A model generated the notes under the pieces. The model had not been told where the DNA came from. It made no database searches and saw only the letters and a list, made by a program, of their open reading frames with translations. Positions 43,185 through 56,319 of a stretch of 64,000 bases of DNA are shown one piece after another (positions within the stretch are counted from its first letter, which is position 1; each line of letters starts with the position of its first letter). Source of the DNA: Icerya purchasi (taxonomy: Eukaryota; Arthropoda; Insecta; Hemiptera; Monophlebidae); NCBI GenBank assembly GCA_039619475.1, contig CM077115.1:151131774-151195773 (forward strand), written 5' to 3'. Position numbers and translations under genes: made by a program.

Positions 43185-44800
43185 ATTAATATACAATGTT
43201 TATTTAGAATTTTATACGAACATGCTGGTACACATAAATGATATTAACCCCCGCTTATAATTATATAAATTATATTTCATACCGGAATTTTATTATAAAG
43301 TATTAAAAATAAGATATGTCGCCTTTTTAAATGATGTTACAAACCGTTTTTTTTTAAATTTTTTTGTCGCGGTTAATTCAATTCGTTATGTGTGTCTGTT
43401 GTTTTCGGTAAAAACCACGTCACAATTAACTGGGTTAGATCATCTTCGTTATTTCTTTAAAAAATTTCATTTTTCCGTCAACTCTAAATACTGGGCGAAT
43501 TTTATTTTTCTTAAAATCGGACCAATTCTGTCCGTTAAATTTTTATTTTATGCCGACATTTCTTCATTTTTTTTATTTTACTTTTCCAAAATTTATTTAC
43601 CAATTTTATTGTTTCATTTATTTTTTTATATCCGTTATCAGTACGGTTTTTATCTATATATCGTTTCTTCTTCAATTTTTCCTATGTCACATATTTTTTC
43701 CGGTACCTCTTTATAAGTCTCCTAAACACATAATAGCTTCCGGTTCGGGGACTAGTAATGGGAAAATAGGTTTAACACTGAAATGTTTATTTCAACCATT
43801 ATATCTAAAAGCGTCAAAGTAGGTACCATTGTTTTTCTCTTCTGCGAGGAATTTTATATTTCGGTAATAAATTATTGAGATCTGTGAGGATCTCTGCTAT
43901 TTTTTTTTTCTATGTTACTTAACTGCAAACGTATCATTCATGTATCGCACCCATAGTCGTCGTGTCCACTTATTGATAATTTTCTTTCCTACTCTTTTAT
44001 TAAGATATTCGCGAAAGTATTGCCGCGCCTTCATCTTGCTTGTAAACTTTCCCGTTAAACGCAACATTTGTACGTTCAATCTTATTTAGTTTTGTTTAAA
44101 TCGAGTGAATATACTTAATAAATTCCCATACGCCCACATATATACAAGTATACACACACGCCTACACATCCACCCGTAATGTCCACATCTATAACATAGC
44201 ACCTCCCGCGCCAAAACTTAAAACTAAACAGTACGGAACGGAAATAAAACATAAAAAGTAATAATAAAATATATATATCGTCACACACCCCACACATTGA
44301 CGCACATAAGACCAGTCCACGTAGACGGTAGTATTGCGACACATAATAGCATCGCCATGCGCCAACCTCACATACTCCTTCGTACCGCACTGCTTACTCT
44401 CATGTACTTGATCTGTCAACATCCATAGACACGAACTGACTGATATCTTGCAATAAACCATCGCTTCCTTCTTGTCACGTAATGCTGCCTCATTATCTCC
44501 TTCCCTCTTTCCATTCCTCGTATCTTTATACTGAACCTAGCGCTTACACATACAACCCGACAAATAAACCCTTCTCCACCGCGTTCTCTTTGTAAACTCT
44601 GATTCATTTAACGCCGGCGGCACACACGCTTCCTTCTATGCTACAACCTTTACCATGTTTCCTCTCACTGCCCTATCACTTGCGTAACACACGTAACCGA
44701 ACACATTGTTATACAGAGCCACACACATACCGACAATTAGTAATTAATTCATTCTGGCGACTTAAATAAACGAAAATCGACGCGAGAAACTACAATTATA
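43185..44800. other. Intergenic, no gene seen
   Basis: T-rich low-complexity plus-strand frames (43390-43822) and a C/A-rich stretch (44110-44720) whose minus strand gives overlapping frames. No family recognised in either. Confidence 0.45.
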
Positions 44801-44804
44801 ATAA

Positions 44805-45335
44805 TTTGTTCACATCTTCTTCGTTCCGAATATATCGTATGCGATCCTATTCATTTTTCCTGGCAAAAATCTTTCCTCGTCTCGTCCAAACGAATCAATA
44901 ATTAAGAGCTCTGGCCATTTCTTTCGTCTGCCATAATAAATTTTTATAATATCTAGTGAGATTTTCGTTAATATACTCGTATATCTGCAAGGCACTTCCT
45001 TCATTGTCCGATATTTCTTTATCGAAAATTTTGACGCTCTTTTTATGATCGAAGAACATATCAGCGGGTTTAGCAATAATCGGCTTCGATGATTTTAAGT
45101 TCCTGCTGGGCACCCCGTGACAAGCCAGAATGTCCTCTTTTTTTATCTCAATGTTTAATTTTTGTGCCGAATTTTCGGCAAATCATATATCCTTGGAAAC
45201 TATCGAAGGAATAAGAAGTTTTTTTATTTTCTTATCTGGATTTGATCCCTTTATTAATTCCTCCGTTTCATTAGGTATTACATCCGCAAAGGGTTTTTAT
45301 TTACTTCGAGACCTCCTGAGTTTTCCTTTTCTGGT
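44805..45335 (-). mobile_element. LINE ORF1 relic with FP-like C-terminal domain
   Basis: Minus strand: LNIEIKKEDILACHGVPSRN, KPIIAKPADMFFD, YINENLTRYYKNLLWQTKE, FVWTRRGKIFARKNE, DRIRYIRNEEDVNKL. The HR(L/V)PSR, NENLT and (Y/F)VWT..GKIxARK motifs are those of the FP-like domain shared by many insect LINE ORF1-type proteins. One stop between ALNY and FVWT and one after KNE, plus a frame change near 45010, show it is dead. Confidence 0.68.
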
Positions 45336-45767
45336 TCATTGTGTTTTTATTCTGATAATGAATAGAATATTACTATTCGGTCTTTACCGAATAGACATAT
45401 AAACAATTTTTAAGAATCGAATGGGGAGGGTCTAAACATATCAGTTTAAATTACAATAATTTTGTGCAGTGGTATTCGTATTGCACATAGAATATTGTTA
45501 TGATATCTGTACAATTGAAAAATGTATACGAATAGAGATGCTTGAAAGTAAGCATTACAGCCGAACAAAAGATTCAGGTAACTGGAAAATCCTATTAAAA
45601 GGAATCTCGATGAAGGCAACTCCAATGAGCAAAGGAAAGAAAGAGAAAAAAATAAATAAACTGAATACAAATTAATTGTTTCGATTAGCATTAATGGTTT
45701 TTGTTTTACTTTCCCCACTTGAACAAAGTAGTTTCGCTTATTTAAAACTTTCGATTTTTTTTTGATA

Positions 45768-45975
45768 ATTAATTACAAAATATGTTGCGACGTGTACATA
45801 TGGAAAACATTAAAATATTTTATTACACCGATTGTTTCGGAGACAACTCCGTATATTCATGGTCATCATTACTGCGGAGCTGTTATCTCCGAAACACGCG
45901 TCGGTATAAAATAATATTTTAGTATTTCCCATGTATGTATGTATGTGAGTTGTAATATATTTTGCAATCAATTAT
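45768..45975. mobile_element. Inverted-repeat element (~208 bp)
   Basis: The left part (AATTACAAAATATGTTGC, ATTAAAATATTTTATTACAC, GTTTCGGAGACAACTCCG) is mirrored on the right (CGGAGCTGTTATCTCCGAAAC, TATAAAATAATATTTTAGTA, ATATATTTTGCAATCAATTA). The whole unit can fold into a long hairpin. It has no coding capacity. Confidence 0.7.
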
Positions 45976-45979
45976 AATA

Positions 45980-47565
45980 AATACCGGGAACATGTATAAT
46001 CATAATCGTTTAATTAATAATTTCAAATTTATTCTGAAGTACTAATGAAGTCTATAAAATAACTCTACTAATCTTGTAGGAAAATCTTTTAAATTTTTCA
46101 AATAATTTATAACATTTTCTATGGCCGAATAATGATTTGTTTGCAAGGTCTTTCTTCCTTGGACGGAAAATTAATATTTACATTTTTTTCTTGAATATCC
46201 ACTACTAGACTAGTGATTTAGTTCCGTCATTTTTATTATAAAATTACATCCATCTTTGCAGATAATCGTAAATAATAGTGTATAGTAAATCTTACTTCTC
46301 TAGTGTACACTTACTTTTATATACATCGAACTGTTGTTATACTTTTTATAACTTTTTTATTTCTTAATATGTGAATGCGTTACGCTATCCTTATTATGTA
46401 CCTATTATTAAATAAATGCTTCATTGAAATTTCGTAATACCGACTGAATAATATATTGTGTAATTCATTTCCAGCACTTAATTTCACTTCTACTACAGAG
46501 ATATTTAATAGAAAACAAATAGGATTGATGAACAATGTTCAGTTTATATATTGCATATTATGCAGTCAGTAGAATTGATGATTACAGTAGCTCGAAACAA
46601 AACCATTAGTAATCCAGGGGCTGAAATCTATTTGCTATACTGAAATTTAAGTAAGTCTCTAGAGATTGTTGATCACGCTGCAGTAATGTTTTTTAGCGAC
46701 GTGTTGAAGGGTCCGGTATATTTCAATTGGCAGCTTGTCGAAAAATTCTTATTTTTTATCACTTCGGTAGCAGAAGGAATCCGAATTTCACTTATTTACT
46801 TATTTGATACATGGGCGTCTGTAAGATTTGCAAGATTGAAAACAATACTTCAGCTGTAGAAAATACTTTATTATTAAAATTCGGATATTAGTTTTTTAAT
46901 TGAAATTGGTGTTTAAGGAATTTGAAGCATAAAATTTATATGAAAATATTAAAAATTACATTATCTTATCGGGGTTGTTCGCTCGACTTTGAGCGTATTA
47001 GTACAAAAAAAAAAAAATAAACAGATACGAAATTAGTCACGAATAATTTTATTTCCGCCGAAAATCAACCATTTTGCATTTTTTCATTTCACAAAGAAAT
47101 TATAAAAATAAAAGCGAATTTTCTTTAACAGGCCGGTACAAATTTTATTACTAAATGGATCCAATCTTATTTTTACCGATTTTCCGCTTTGAATCTTTTC
47201 CAAATTTTCAGTAGAGGCAAGCCCCGTTCTGCGGACATTCGTGATTTGATGCAAACGATGGTGCATTGATTATCTCGTAAGTAAGATGTTCGATTTTAAC
47301 ATATTATCGGCTTTAAAAGAAGGTTGTGCTTTTATTTAGGATTATTAGAACAAAAGAGATATTGGCGTAATGAGAAGAGTTTATACATTTCTGGATATCC
47401 GGGGGTCTATCAAGGTCAAACTGATGGTCAAGTGAGTTATTTCTGATATTAGATGGATATGCAAGTTATATGTTTGTAAATTATGGTTATGAAACTTATT
47501 ATGAGGATTTCTTCGAATCTACTATAACTCTTTATAAATGAAACAACCTTCGGAGATGACCGGGT
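45980..47565. other. Intergenic, no supported gene
   Basis: AT-rich. A possible orphan plus-strand exon at 47340-47431 is described among the findings. Otherwise nothing recognised. Confidence 0.4.
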
Positions 47566-47589
47566 ACGAGTCTTCACAAAAAGCATGCC

Positions 47590-47900
47590 GAGCAGAAGTT
47601 GACAGAAATTTTTGACATTCTGCGATAAAATAGCATCGCATCATTTTATACATCTGGGATCACATGTGTAGTGTTCAGAATGACCGCAAGATTAGCAGCG
47701 TTCAAATTGACGAATAGCTCTTGTTTTGTATGGTTTTCTATCCTGTATTAAAGTGTGGGGTAATAATTTTTTGTTGAAAATATTTGCATAATTAGATTCC
47801 TGATTAAGATCCAGGAATATAAGAGACACGTTTTTTTTTTCCTTCTATCATTTGTAATATAGTGCGAACAAAGTAATCAAGGTTAGAAAATTCCTCTCAT
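47590..47900 (-). mobile_element. LINE ORF1 relic with CCHC knuckle
   Basis: Minus strand: KLLPHTLIQDRKPYKTRAIR, then QFERC-stop-SCGHSEHYTC and DPRCIK, resembling the IExxKxxxxxxxCxxCQxFGHxxxxC..P.CxKC region of gag-like LINE ORF1 proteins. One stop lies inside the first knuckle. Confidence 0.5.
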
Positions 47901-47954
47901 ATTAAGTCGACTAGGATTAAATGGTGTAGATTTATAATTATACTCGACAGGCAA

Positions 47955-48835
47955 TCGATATGACTTGTACGAAGGAATTAACCAAAAGTGATAATAAAGC
48001 CAAGAAACCGTGGATAACGGAGGAAATATTAAAATTAATGGATCAACGCCGAGAAGTTAAAACGTGGATAGGGCATTATATAAAAACACTTAGAAAACAA
48101 TAAAACAAAAAATACGAGAAGCCAAAAACGCGTGGATGAAAGAACAATGTCAGGAATTTGAAAAACTGAAGAAAAAACATGATGCTTATAATGTCCACTG
48201 GAAAATTAAAGAAATAACGGCACTCTATAGGAAAAAAACGCCTGCAAAATTGTTAAAAGGCGATGGAACTCTAGCATCAGATGCGGAAGAGAAACTAAAA
48301 GTATTTTGGAACAAATATATAAAAAAAATATTTAATGATAGGAGATCGGAGAAGCCAATAGAGAGGTAAGCACAGAGGAAGAGAAATTAGAAATTCTAAA
48401 AACGGAGGCGGCAATACGAGCTGTACAATTAACAAAATCAAGAAAAGCCACAGAGGACCTGATGGCGTACCAATTGATGTAATTAAGCTGCTCGGCGATG
48501 AAAATTTATCAAAACTAACGGCTATTTTTAATGACGTATATAGCACAGACGAAATACCGAAAGAATGGCTAGAGTCAATATTTATTACGCTGCTGCCCAA
48601 GAAGGCACAAGCAAACACATTTGATGATTATAGAATGATCAGCCTGATGAGCCATCTATTTAAAGTCTTACTAAGGATAATCAAGAATACGTTGCGTATG
48701 TGAACGAGACATGGACGAGTGTCAGTTTGGCTTCAGACAAGAATATGGCACTAGGGAAGCACTGGTAGTAACGCCTTGTTGCAAAAATGCCGCGACCAAC
48801 AAAAGTCGACTTCAAAAAAGAGAGGTTATATCGTG
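47955..48835 (+). mobile_element. LINE RT relic (endonuclease-RT type)
   Basis: Plus strand: KKPWITEEILKLMDQRREVK (about 48000-48060), IREAKNAWMKEQCQEFEKLK, KEITALYRKKTPAKLLKGDG (48136-48369), GPDGVPIDVIKLLGDENLSK, IPKEWLESIFITLLPKKAQA, YRMISLMSH..LLRII, ECQFGFRQEYGTREAL. These are the linker and RT blocks 1-4 of a common insect LINE, probably the family whose 3' end lies at 7031-7640. Frameshifts and stops; the catalytic YADD block is lost. Confidence 0.8.
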
Positions 48836-49107
48836 TTTTTTAAATTAATTTTTTCCCAGCTAGACACGGTTTGCCGAATAATTATACATGAAAAAAAACT
48901 TTCTAAATCTTTCCACAAGTGAGCTTAGGAGTTAAACAAGTTCTGGCTCTACTGCTATTGCCTACACGGCCTATATTTTTGCTATATTTAAAAGGAGGTT
49001 TCATTCGACAGACGTCTCAATCATAAGTAGATTTGATAGAGGTCTTCTCAATTCACAGGGACTGCATGCTTTACAAAGAGACACCGGCAACACATATCCT
49101 TGATCTT

Positions 49108-49133
49108 CGTTATTGTTATTATCATTATTATTA

Positions 49134-49202
<69 letters not shown>
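49108..49202. repeat. (TTA)n microsatellite
   Basis: About 95 bases of TTA/ATT repeats, giving poly-Tyr or poly-Asn frames that are not genes. Confidence 0.97.
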
Positions 49203-49205
<3 letters not shown>

Positions 49206-49706
49206 CGTTCGAAGACGCTGTTATCTGTAATCGCCAATTAAAATAAGTTGTTGGAATTATATAGTCATATGTAGATAAACTGAACTACTCAGAAAAACTG
49301 CAACAAGTCTTACATACATTCTTATTAAAATTTTTGAATTTTCGGACCATCGATAAAAGGAAGCAAAACCAAAATTATTACTTAGGAAACTGGGAATATT
49401 ATCGGAATTAATCTTACGCATAAAGTAAACAATAAGAACCTTGACACTTTCATTATTTTAAATGTTTGGAATGCAACTGACTCCTGTTTATAGAATGAAA
49501 TACAAAGTAAAATTCAAACCGCTTCCAGTGCAGTATTCAGATTAAACAAGACGGGTTTTCGAAACAAGTATTTGGTTTTGATGATGAACTTTTCGATATA
49601 CAAAGCTATATCGATTTCTTCTTACACTTTTATACACTAATTTCGATATTGGCCAAATGAACTGTATTTGTTCAGGCCAATAAAAAAAAAAAAAAATTTC
49701 GATATA

Positions 49707-51014
49707 CAGAGTGGTCCAACTATAATGCACGACGTTAATTGTGAGTCACACCTTAACGTCAAGTTTTTTGCCTAACTTTATTTGACATTTCTTTGCTTCA
49801 GTCTGTGACAAATTCAACCATGGAGAGGTACACAGTTAAACAGCGCGTTAAGATTGTTGAAGCCTTTTATGAAAATGGACGTTCAAATCAAAACGCATTT
49901 CGTGCACTTCGTGAACTTTTTGGTCAGCATAATCGACCAAATGTGTCCACAATCGGGAGAATTGTGCGCAAATTTCAGCAAACTGGTTCTGTAGGAGATG
50001 TGAAAACACGTGTGCCTGCTCGCCCAGTTCGTTCTTCGGAAAACATTGCTGCTGTTCGCGCGATAGTGTGGCAGAAGAGCCGTCAACTTCGATTCGCCGT
50101 CGTGCTGAACAATTGAACATCTCACGGACATCACTGACGCGAATTTTGCATAAAGACTTGAATTTACACGCTTACAAGGTTCAATTGACTCAAGAGCTGT
50201 GAAGCCTACTGACCATTTGAAGCGTCGTCAATAGGCGGAATGGTCGGTTGAACAGACGGAAGTGAATGGAGACTTTACGAAGAAAATCATCTTCAGCGAT
50301 GAGGCACACTTTCACCTCAGTGGATTTGTTAAGAAGCAGAATTGCCGCATTTGGGAAAATGAGAATCCACGAGTGATTGTTGAAAATCCGATGCGTCCAC
50401 AGAGTTACTGTTTGGTGCGGTTTATGGGCTGGCGGCGTCATCGGGCCGTACTTATTCGAAAATGAGGTCGGCCAAGCAGTTACCGTGAATGGTGTTCGCT
50501 GTCGCGAGATGATATTGGACGTTTTGTGGCCAGATATTGAGGATATGGAGCTGGACGATATGCGGTTCCAACAGGACGGTGCAACTTGCCACACAGCCAA
50601 TGAAACAATGGCTCTTTTGCGCGAGAAATTCAATGGCCGTGTTATTTCACGTCGTGGCGATGTTAATTGGCCGCCACGTTTATGTGATTTGACACCGTTG
50701 GACTTCTTTCTTTGTGGATATTTAAAAGAAAAAGTGTACACGTCAATAAACCAAGAACAATTCAAGAGCTAAAGAATGAGATAATTCGGCGCATTAACGA
50801 CATTGAACCTTAATTATGCCTCAGTGTCAGTGAAAATATGGACCATCGGATAGAGATATGCCACCGAAGCCGTGGCAAGCATTTGGCCGATATTTCGTTG
50901 CACACACAATTGTCATAGATCCTTCTATCATAATAAAAAAAAATTAAGATAATTTTCTGAAAACTATTTTTTTTATTTACAATTAATATCGTGCATTATG
51001 GTTGGACCACCCTG
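49707..51014 (+). mobile_element. Tc1/mariner-superfamily transposon, nearly complete
   Basis: 1308 bp with inverted ends of about 38 bases: CAGAGTGGTCCAACTATAAT on the left and, reading from the right, CAGGGTGGTCCAACCATAAT; both continue GCACGA and TTAATTGT. TA flanks both ends (49705-49706, 51015-51016). The transposase pseudogene fills most of it. Confidence 0.9.
49820..50812 (+). pseudogene. Transposase pseudogene (DUF4817-type HTH plus DDE)
   Basis: Starts MERYTVKQRVKIVEAFYENG; the N-terminal helix-turn-helix (NAFRALRELFGQHNRPNVST) is of the DUF4817 type, then SIRRRAEQLNISRTSLTRIL, then the catalytic part: FSDEAHFHLSG (first D), QQDGATCHTA (second D), CDLTPLDFFL (third D, about 36 residues after the second). 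This is the IS630/Tc1/mariner fold that cuts and pastes the element. Frame changes near 50065 and 50430 and stops at about 50200 and 50232 disable it. All three catalytic Asp are still present, so the copy is fairly young. Confidence 0.85.
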
Positions 51015-51039
51015 TACTTAACCGCGCAACAATATGCCA

Positions 51040-51395
51040 CCAGACCGTTAAAAATATCACGCTATCATGCTATGCCTACTTTCGATCCACTGCTGGATGT
51101 AGAGGTATTCCCTCCTGGTGGAATATAAGTACCATCACGTATAAATGCGTGCTAGTTGGTTGTATCATGTACGGAGCTGCATTTTTATATCGCTAAATTA
51201 ATCACAATATCAATTTCAAGCGTAGTCTTACGTCTACACTAGCGATGCATATTACAATGGCCATAAAAACTTGGCAGCAGATATAAAATGCACTAACCGA
51301 TTTACCCGGTCAGCGCGAAAGATTAAGCCAACTTACATCCAGCAGCAGTGGATCGAAAATAAGCATAGCGTAATAGCGTGGCACTTTTATAGGGT
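51040..51395. repeat. Inverted-repeat segment beside the Tc1/mariner element
   Basis: ATCACGCTATCATGCTATGC and TTTCGATCCACTGCTGGATG (51054-51100) are mirrored at 51325-51384 (CATCCAGCAGCAGTGGATCG, GCATAGCGTAATAGCGTGG). Arms of about 50-70 bases, centre about 220 bases without coding. Confidence 0.65.
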
Positions 51396-51399
51396 TTAG

Positions 51400-54190
51400 A
51401 TGGTTGGGAACCATATATAAAAATGTAGGAGCCGAATTAGATAATTGGAAAAATTACAACAACGTACACTGAGGTTCCTCCAGTGACATCATTATGTATC
51501 TAATGCAAACACTGAGTGAATTAACTGCAGCTCAGTGCAGTTTTTGCTTTATCGAAATTCCTTACAATGAACCGGGAACATTTTAAGAATGGAGCACTCT
51601 AGGGATTCCCAAAAAATCTTTCATACGGGCCGCCGTTGATGGATTTAGACCACATTGAGAGAATCATTTACGAAAAGTAAAGAATGCGCGCATTACATTC
51701 TCGGGAAAATACAGGTACAAAAATTAGTAATTGAAAAACATTTGGCGACAAAAGATCTTCAAGATCTGAACTTTATCATTTCATTTGCTGAAAGAAAAAA
51801 AAAGCATTTTGCAAAGTTCCTCGTTTTAATAAAACTAATTCTTTCGTATTGTGGGATCAGTATTGGATGGATAAGTAACATCAGAATTAATTTTATTGCG
51901 GAGAGGTCATTAAACTCGATCTGTTAGACCTCACAATCGAGACTGCGGGACCTCCAGATGATTGTCTTCTATAATTATTATGGAAGAGTTGGTTTCTTCT
52001 AATGACCACGTTTTGCAAAATAAAATGTCTTTTAAGTATGATAAAAAAAAAAAAAAAAGTTAGATTAAACGTTACAAGATATTCGATATAGAACTTTCAT
52101 CGGTGAATAAATGTCACAGCCATTATTATGTGAGAGGAAAATGTTGGATTATTGCAATCTCTAAAATCCGGTATACAGCTATTTTTTCTTCTTTTATTTC
52201 TGTTTCAGTAATTATGTAAATGTTATTCTGTTATGTTTTTCAATTTGTTTTTAACACTGCGAGATGTCTCACTTTGCGTGTTTTTTTTTTTATTTAAATT
52301 ATTTCTAATTAGATAGTTATATAAAGAAAAAAAACGTATATATTTCAGCGTATGTTTTCATTTTTTTTTTTAAATTACATTTAATATGAATACCAAAAGA
52401 TGTAAGACGAAATATTATTAAATAGAATTTTTTTTAATTACCTGACGCTGTCAAAAATGATAAAAATTTACTCACACATCTCTGATAGTTTGGCGATGAA
52501 CGATTTGCGTAAAGATTAAAATGCGTTTGTCACGGAGTTATAACGTTCCGTACAGCGATAAAACGTTAAACGAAGCTTCTTTTTCAAATAGAAATAAAAT
52601 TTACCAATGACACTTGCAGCTGTTTTAACAGATCTACATTAAGACTATTTTGCATAACAAATATTTTCCTACCGCCAATCGCTCTGCAAGTGTGCGGTTT
52701 CTGTATAAATTGTAATGTATTGAGAATGTAATTATATGTGTTACGAAGGTTACACTAATTAACAAATATGCGCACCTGTACACAAATCGCATCGACTAGA
52801 GCGAAATTTACTTAATTTGCTTAATATCTGTTAATTAAGGAAAATAAAATTTGAACAGTAAAGTCATCTGGAGCTATTTTGCTAAACGGTTTTTTTGAAG
52901 TTGTTTTATTTAAATTATGACAAGTCCCGGAACTGTTTTCAATTAGCTCCTTTGTGATAGAACAAAATTTATGGCAGTCAGCTACGAACAGCTGTTTGTT
53001 TTACCAGACGTTAGTAAAGGAAAAGTAAATATCTGCATTGCAGGTAATTTGAAACCTGATGGGGTGTCAACACCTTCTTCAAAAATAATAATAATAAAAA
53101 AAAAAAGTTGTTAAAAGTTCCGACTTAATATTTAGAAATTACGTGTTGCGATGAAATTCCGCCAGCTGTTATATTCCATCCGGTTTTTAAAAAAATGTTT
53201 ATCGGGGTGACCTTTTTTCTTTTCAAAATAAATTTACTCGACTTTCTCCATTTTTTTCCTCCGACTCAGAAAACACTAGCCACATAGAAAAAACTTTATA
53301 CAAATCTCCCAATATTTCGCAATACTTTTTTTTGTTGCATACTGCAATACAGTTTTAATCGCGATGATAAAATCTTAAATCGCTTAAAATTTTTACCTCT
53401 CGTTAAAAAAGAAATAAAATTCGGTACCACCTTAATCTTCGATTTTTTCGATTACGATAGAAAAATCTAGGAAATATTAACTATGTAGAGTAAGTGCACA
53501 CATACACTAGAATTTTGCGATAATTTTTAATACGTTCAAATTCTACGTGAGACTCCGGAGCATTTCTGTATTTCCTTCAAATTTCTTCCAACTTTCAACA
53601 AATTTCTCCTCCGACTTATTTCTGATAGATTAAATTGTTACTCGTTCAAAATTCTAAAAATTTTACTTTTTAGGAAGGAGGTTAGAAATAAGCGAGTATC
53701 GAGAAGGGCTCAAACGGGCAAAATTATTTGTTCCAGTTTTGGATCTATCGTCACGAACGGCGAGAGAATTAATTTTCCACGTGAAAGAGAGCTTGTAAAA
53801 CGCAAGGGATGTTTAAATAAAAAAGCGAATTTCGTAGTTCCGTAACTTCGCAGAATGACATTTGGTCCAATGGGAGTTTAGGACCATACGTTGTTTTATA
53901 GGACAAAGACACTTACTAATTTTTCGAACCAATATAAATAGTCATATAATAAAATACTTTTCTTACAATAAACATTCGGATCGCGATTAGAAAGAAACTC
54001 GCGTTAAAGTACTGAATCAAAAATCTTCGTTTTTTTATCATCTACATATTTATTTATTTATTATCAGTTTTGTACGTTATCTCCCGGTTTTCTTGTTAAA
54101 TTTTTAGCAAGATTTAAGTTAAAATATACACATGTATATTTCCTGTTCTTTACTTATACCACTGCCTGTATTTTATATTTCCGTATAAGA
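51400..54190. other. Intergenic, no gene seen
   Basis: AT-rich. A 90-codon frame at 51655-51927 has no recognised motif. Runs of A at 52043-52058. Confidence 0.4.
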
Positions 54191-54195
54191 CTTTA

Positions 54196-55886
54196 AAGGG
54201 TATAGCCGGGTTTATATGGGAAATCTGCCCCTGCGGATTTTTCGACTCGCACTTGGGGGATCATTTTGATGTCGAATAAAAAAAATTTAGCCAAATTTTC
54301 AGCTCTTCATCTCAAACGGCCTTCGAGTTTTTCAAAAAAAAACTGTTTTTTCGATTTTATTTATTTTTTTTCATAGTAAAATTCAAAATTAATGAATGGT
54401 GATTTTTTCCCCCATTCTTAGAAATAAAATACATGAAAAAATATTATGGTCATAATTTTTAAATAAAAAGCCGATTTTTGGCGACGGAAATAAAATTTAA
54501 ATCTTTTTTTTCAATGCTTTCCTGGAGAGTTTCACTCACCAAATTTTGTCAGAAAATGTCGTATTGTATAAAAAATTCATAAAAAATAATTTTTTTAATG
54601 AAAATTAAGAATTACATTGCTAAAAAAAATTTCAACATTTTACTGCAAAGTGATTGCATGAAGCTTTTGAAATTATATCAAATATAGGCTAGCGCACAAC
54701 ATTGTCATCTACGGAGATTTTTTCCTTGTTAATAGTAGATTTACAGACGCGAAAAAAAAATGTTTTTTTTTGTTTATTTTTAATATTTGTTTAAATTCCG
54801 TGTTCGCCTATCAATTCCGTTTTTAGTGTTATTTCTTATAAAGACAAAATTTTTAGTTGTTTTTGGCTATGGCCATTAATTTTTATTTACCGCCGCGTAA
54901 CAAAAAGGGAAAGATGGCCCCGCTCGTCAACCGTTTGCGATCGAGTCTTTTCGCCTGTGTCGTTGTTGTCCGCTCGTTGTTGAAGTAACTCCTTGAGTGG
55001 TCTGTTTATTGATCAAAAAGTTAATGTCGGGAAGACTAACCTTACTTAAAACATCATCATAAATTGTTGAAAATCATTATGTCTAATGTCAGTTATTTAA
55101 AATAATTATGTTAAACGGTGTCTAAATTATAATACAGTTACTTTAATAATCGAAATTTTTGTCTTTATTGGGTCGAGACTGAAAAATTATTCCCAATAGC
55201 ATGGAAATATTATATAATCGTCTTTATGTACAATTTAGCATGGAATAATATTTTTTAAAAACTCTTTAATCATTTTTTACACTCCTAATAACTTTATACA
55301 AGATATGTCTTAGTTTTTTATGGTTTTCTTCATGTTTTACCCCCTGGTAAGATAATATTTTCGTTAAAAAAAATTATTTTTTATGAATTTTTTATACAAT
55401 AAAAAATATTTAAATTTGTTTAAACGCAGAATTTTGAAAAAAATTACTTTTTAGTTTTTTTCATTATGTTCCACCACTTTAAAAATTTCGAAAAAATTCC
55501 TGAGTGTAGAGGAGTATAAACGACATTTTCTGACAAAATTTGGTGAGTGACACTCTCCAGAAAAGCATTGAAGAAAAAGATTTAAATTTTATTTCCGTCG
55601 CCAAAAATCGGCTTTTTATTTAAAAATTATGACCATAATATTTTTTCATGTATTTTATTTCTAAGAATGGGGGAAAAAATCACCATTCATTAATTTTGAA
55701 TTTTACTATGAAAAAAAATAAATATAATCGAAAAAACAGTTTTTTTTTGAAAAACTCGAAGGCCGTTTGAGATGAAGAGCTGAAAATTTGGCTAAATTTT
55801 TTTTATTCGACACCAAAATGATCCCCCAAGTGCGAGTCGAAAAAGCTGCAGGAGCAGATTTCCTATATAAACCCGGCTATACTCTT
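54196..55886. mobile_element. 1.69-kb element with ~390-bp terminal inverted repeats
   Basis: Ends read AAGGGTATAGCCGGGTTTAT on the left and, from the right, AAGAGTATAGCCGGGTTTAT, flanked by TA. The arms match for nearly 400 bases, e.g. GATCATTTTG, CTCTTCATCTCAAACGGCCT, ATTAATGAATGGTGATTTTT, TTATGGTCATAATTTTTAAA, CGATTTTTGGCGACGGAAAT, CACCAAATTTTGTCAGAAAA. The roughly 900-bp centre (54600-55380) has no transposase frame. It is a non-autonomous long-TIR DNA transposon of unknown superfamily. Confidence 0.88.
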
Positions 55887-56319
55887 TACAAATAAACAAT
55901 CTATAATTTTCTTGTTAAAGCAAAAAAATATATAAATATTTAAAGGAAAATTTCTATTTATAAAAAAACCAACTTATCTAACTTTCAACCTATATAAATG
56001 CTCTAATACTCAAGTTCATTGAAGTTAAATCAAATTAATTTCTGCGAAAAGTTTAAAAAGACCTATTTTTTTAAACAAAACTGCGACAAACTTTCCAGCA
56101 TTCATTCGCGCTAGCTTAGAAATAATTTATCTTTACAGTTTCGCATATATTATACATTCGAGCATAATTAAAACAGGTAATCGCGGATGCATGTACTGAT
56201 ACATATTTCATGTCACAAAATATACATATATATATATATGTATGTATTATATACATATATCACAGTGTACTAAGCTTAACGGCATTTATAAAATTCGTCT
56301 TCTTGGCCATCTGTACTAT

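Noticed and set aside
43390..43822. Phe/Leu-rich plus-strand ORFs that look like membrane proteins
   Set aside because: T-rich low-complexity DNA gives hydrophobic peptides in all frames; no conserved motif.
49001..49237. Poly-Asn and poly-Tyr ORFs
   Set aside because: Translations of the TTA microsatellite at 49108-49202.
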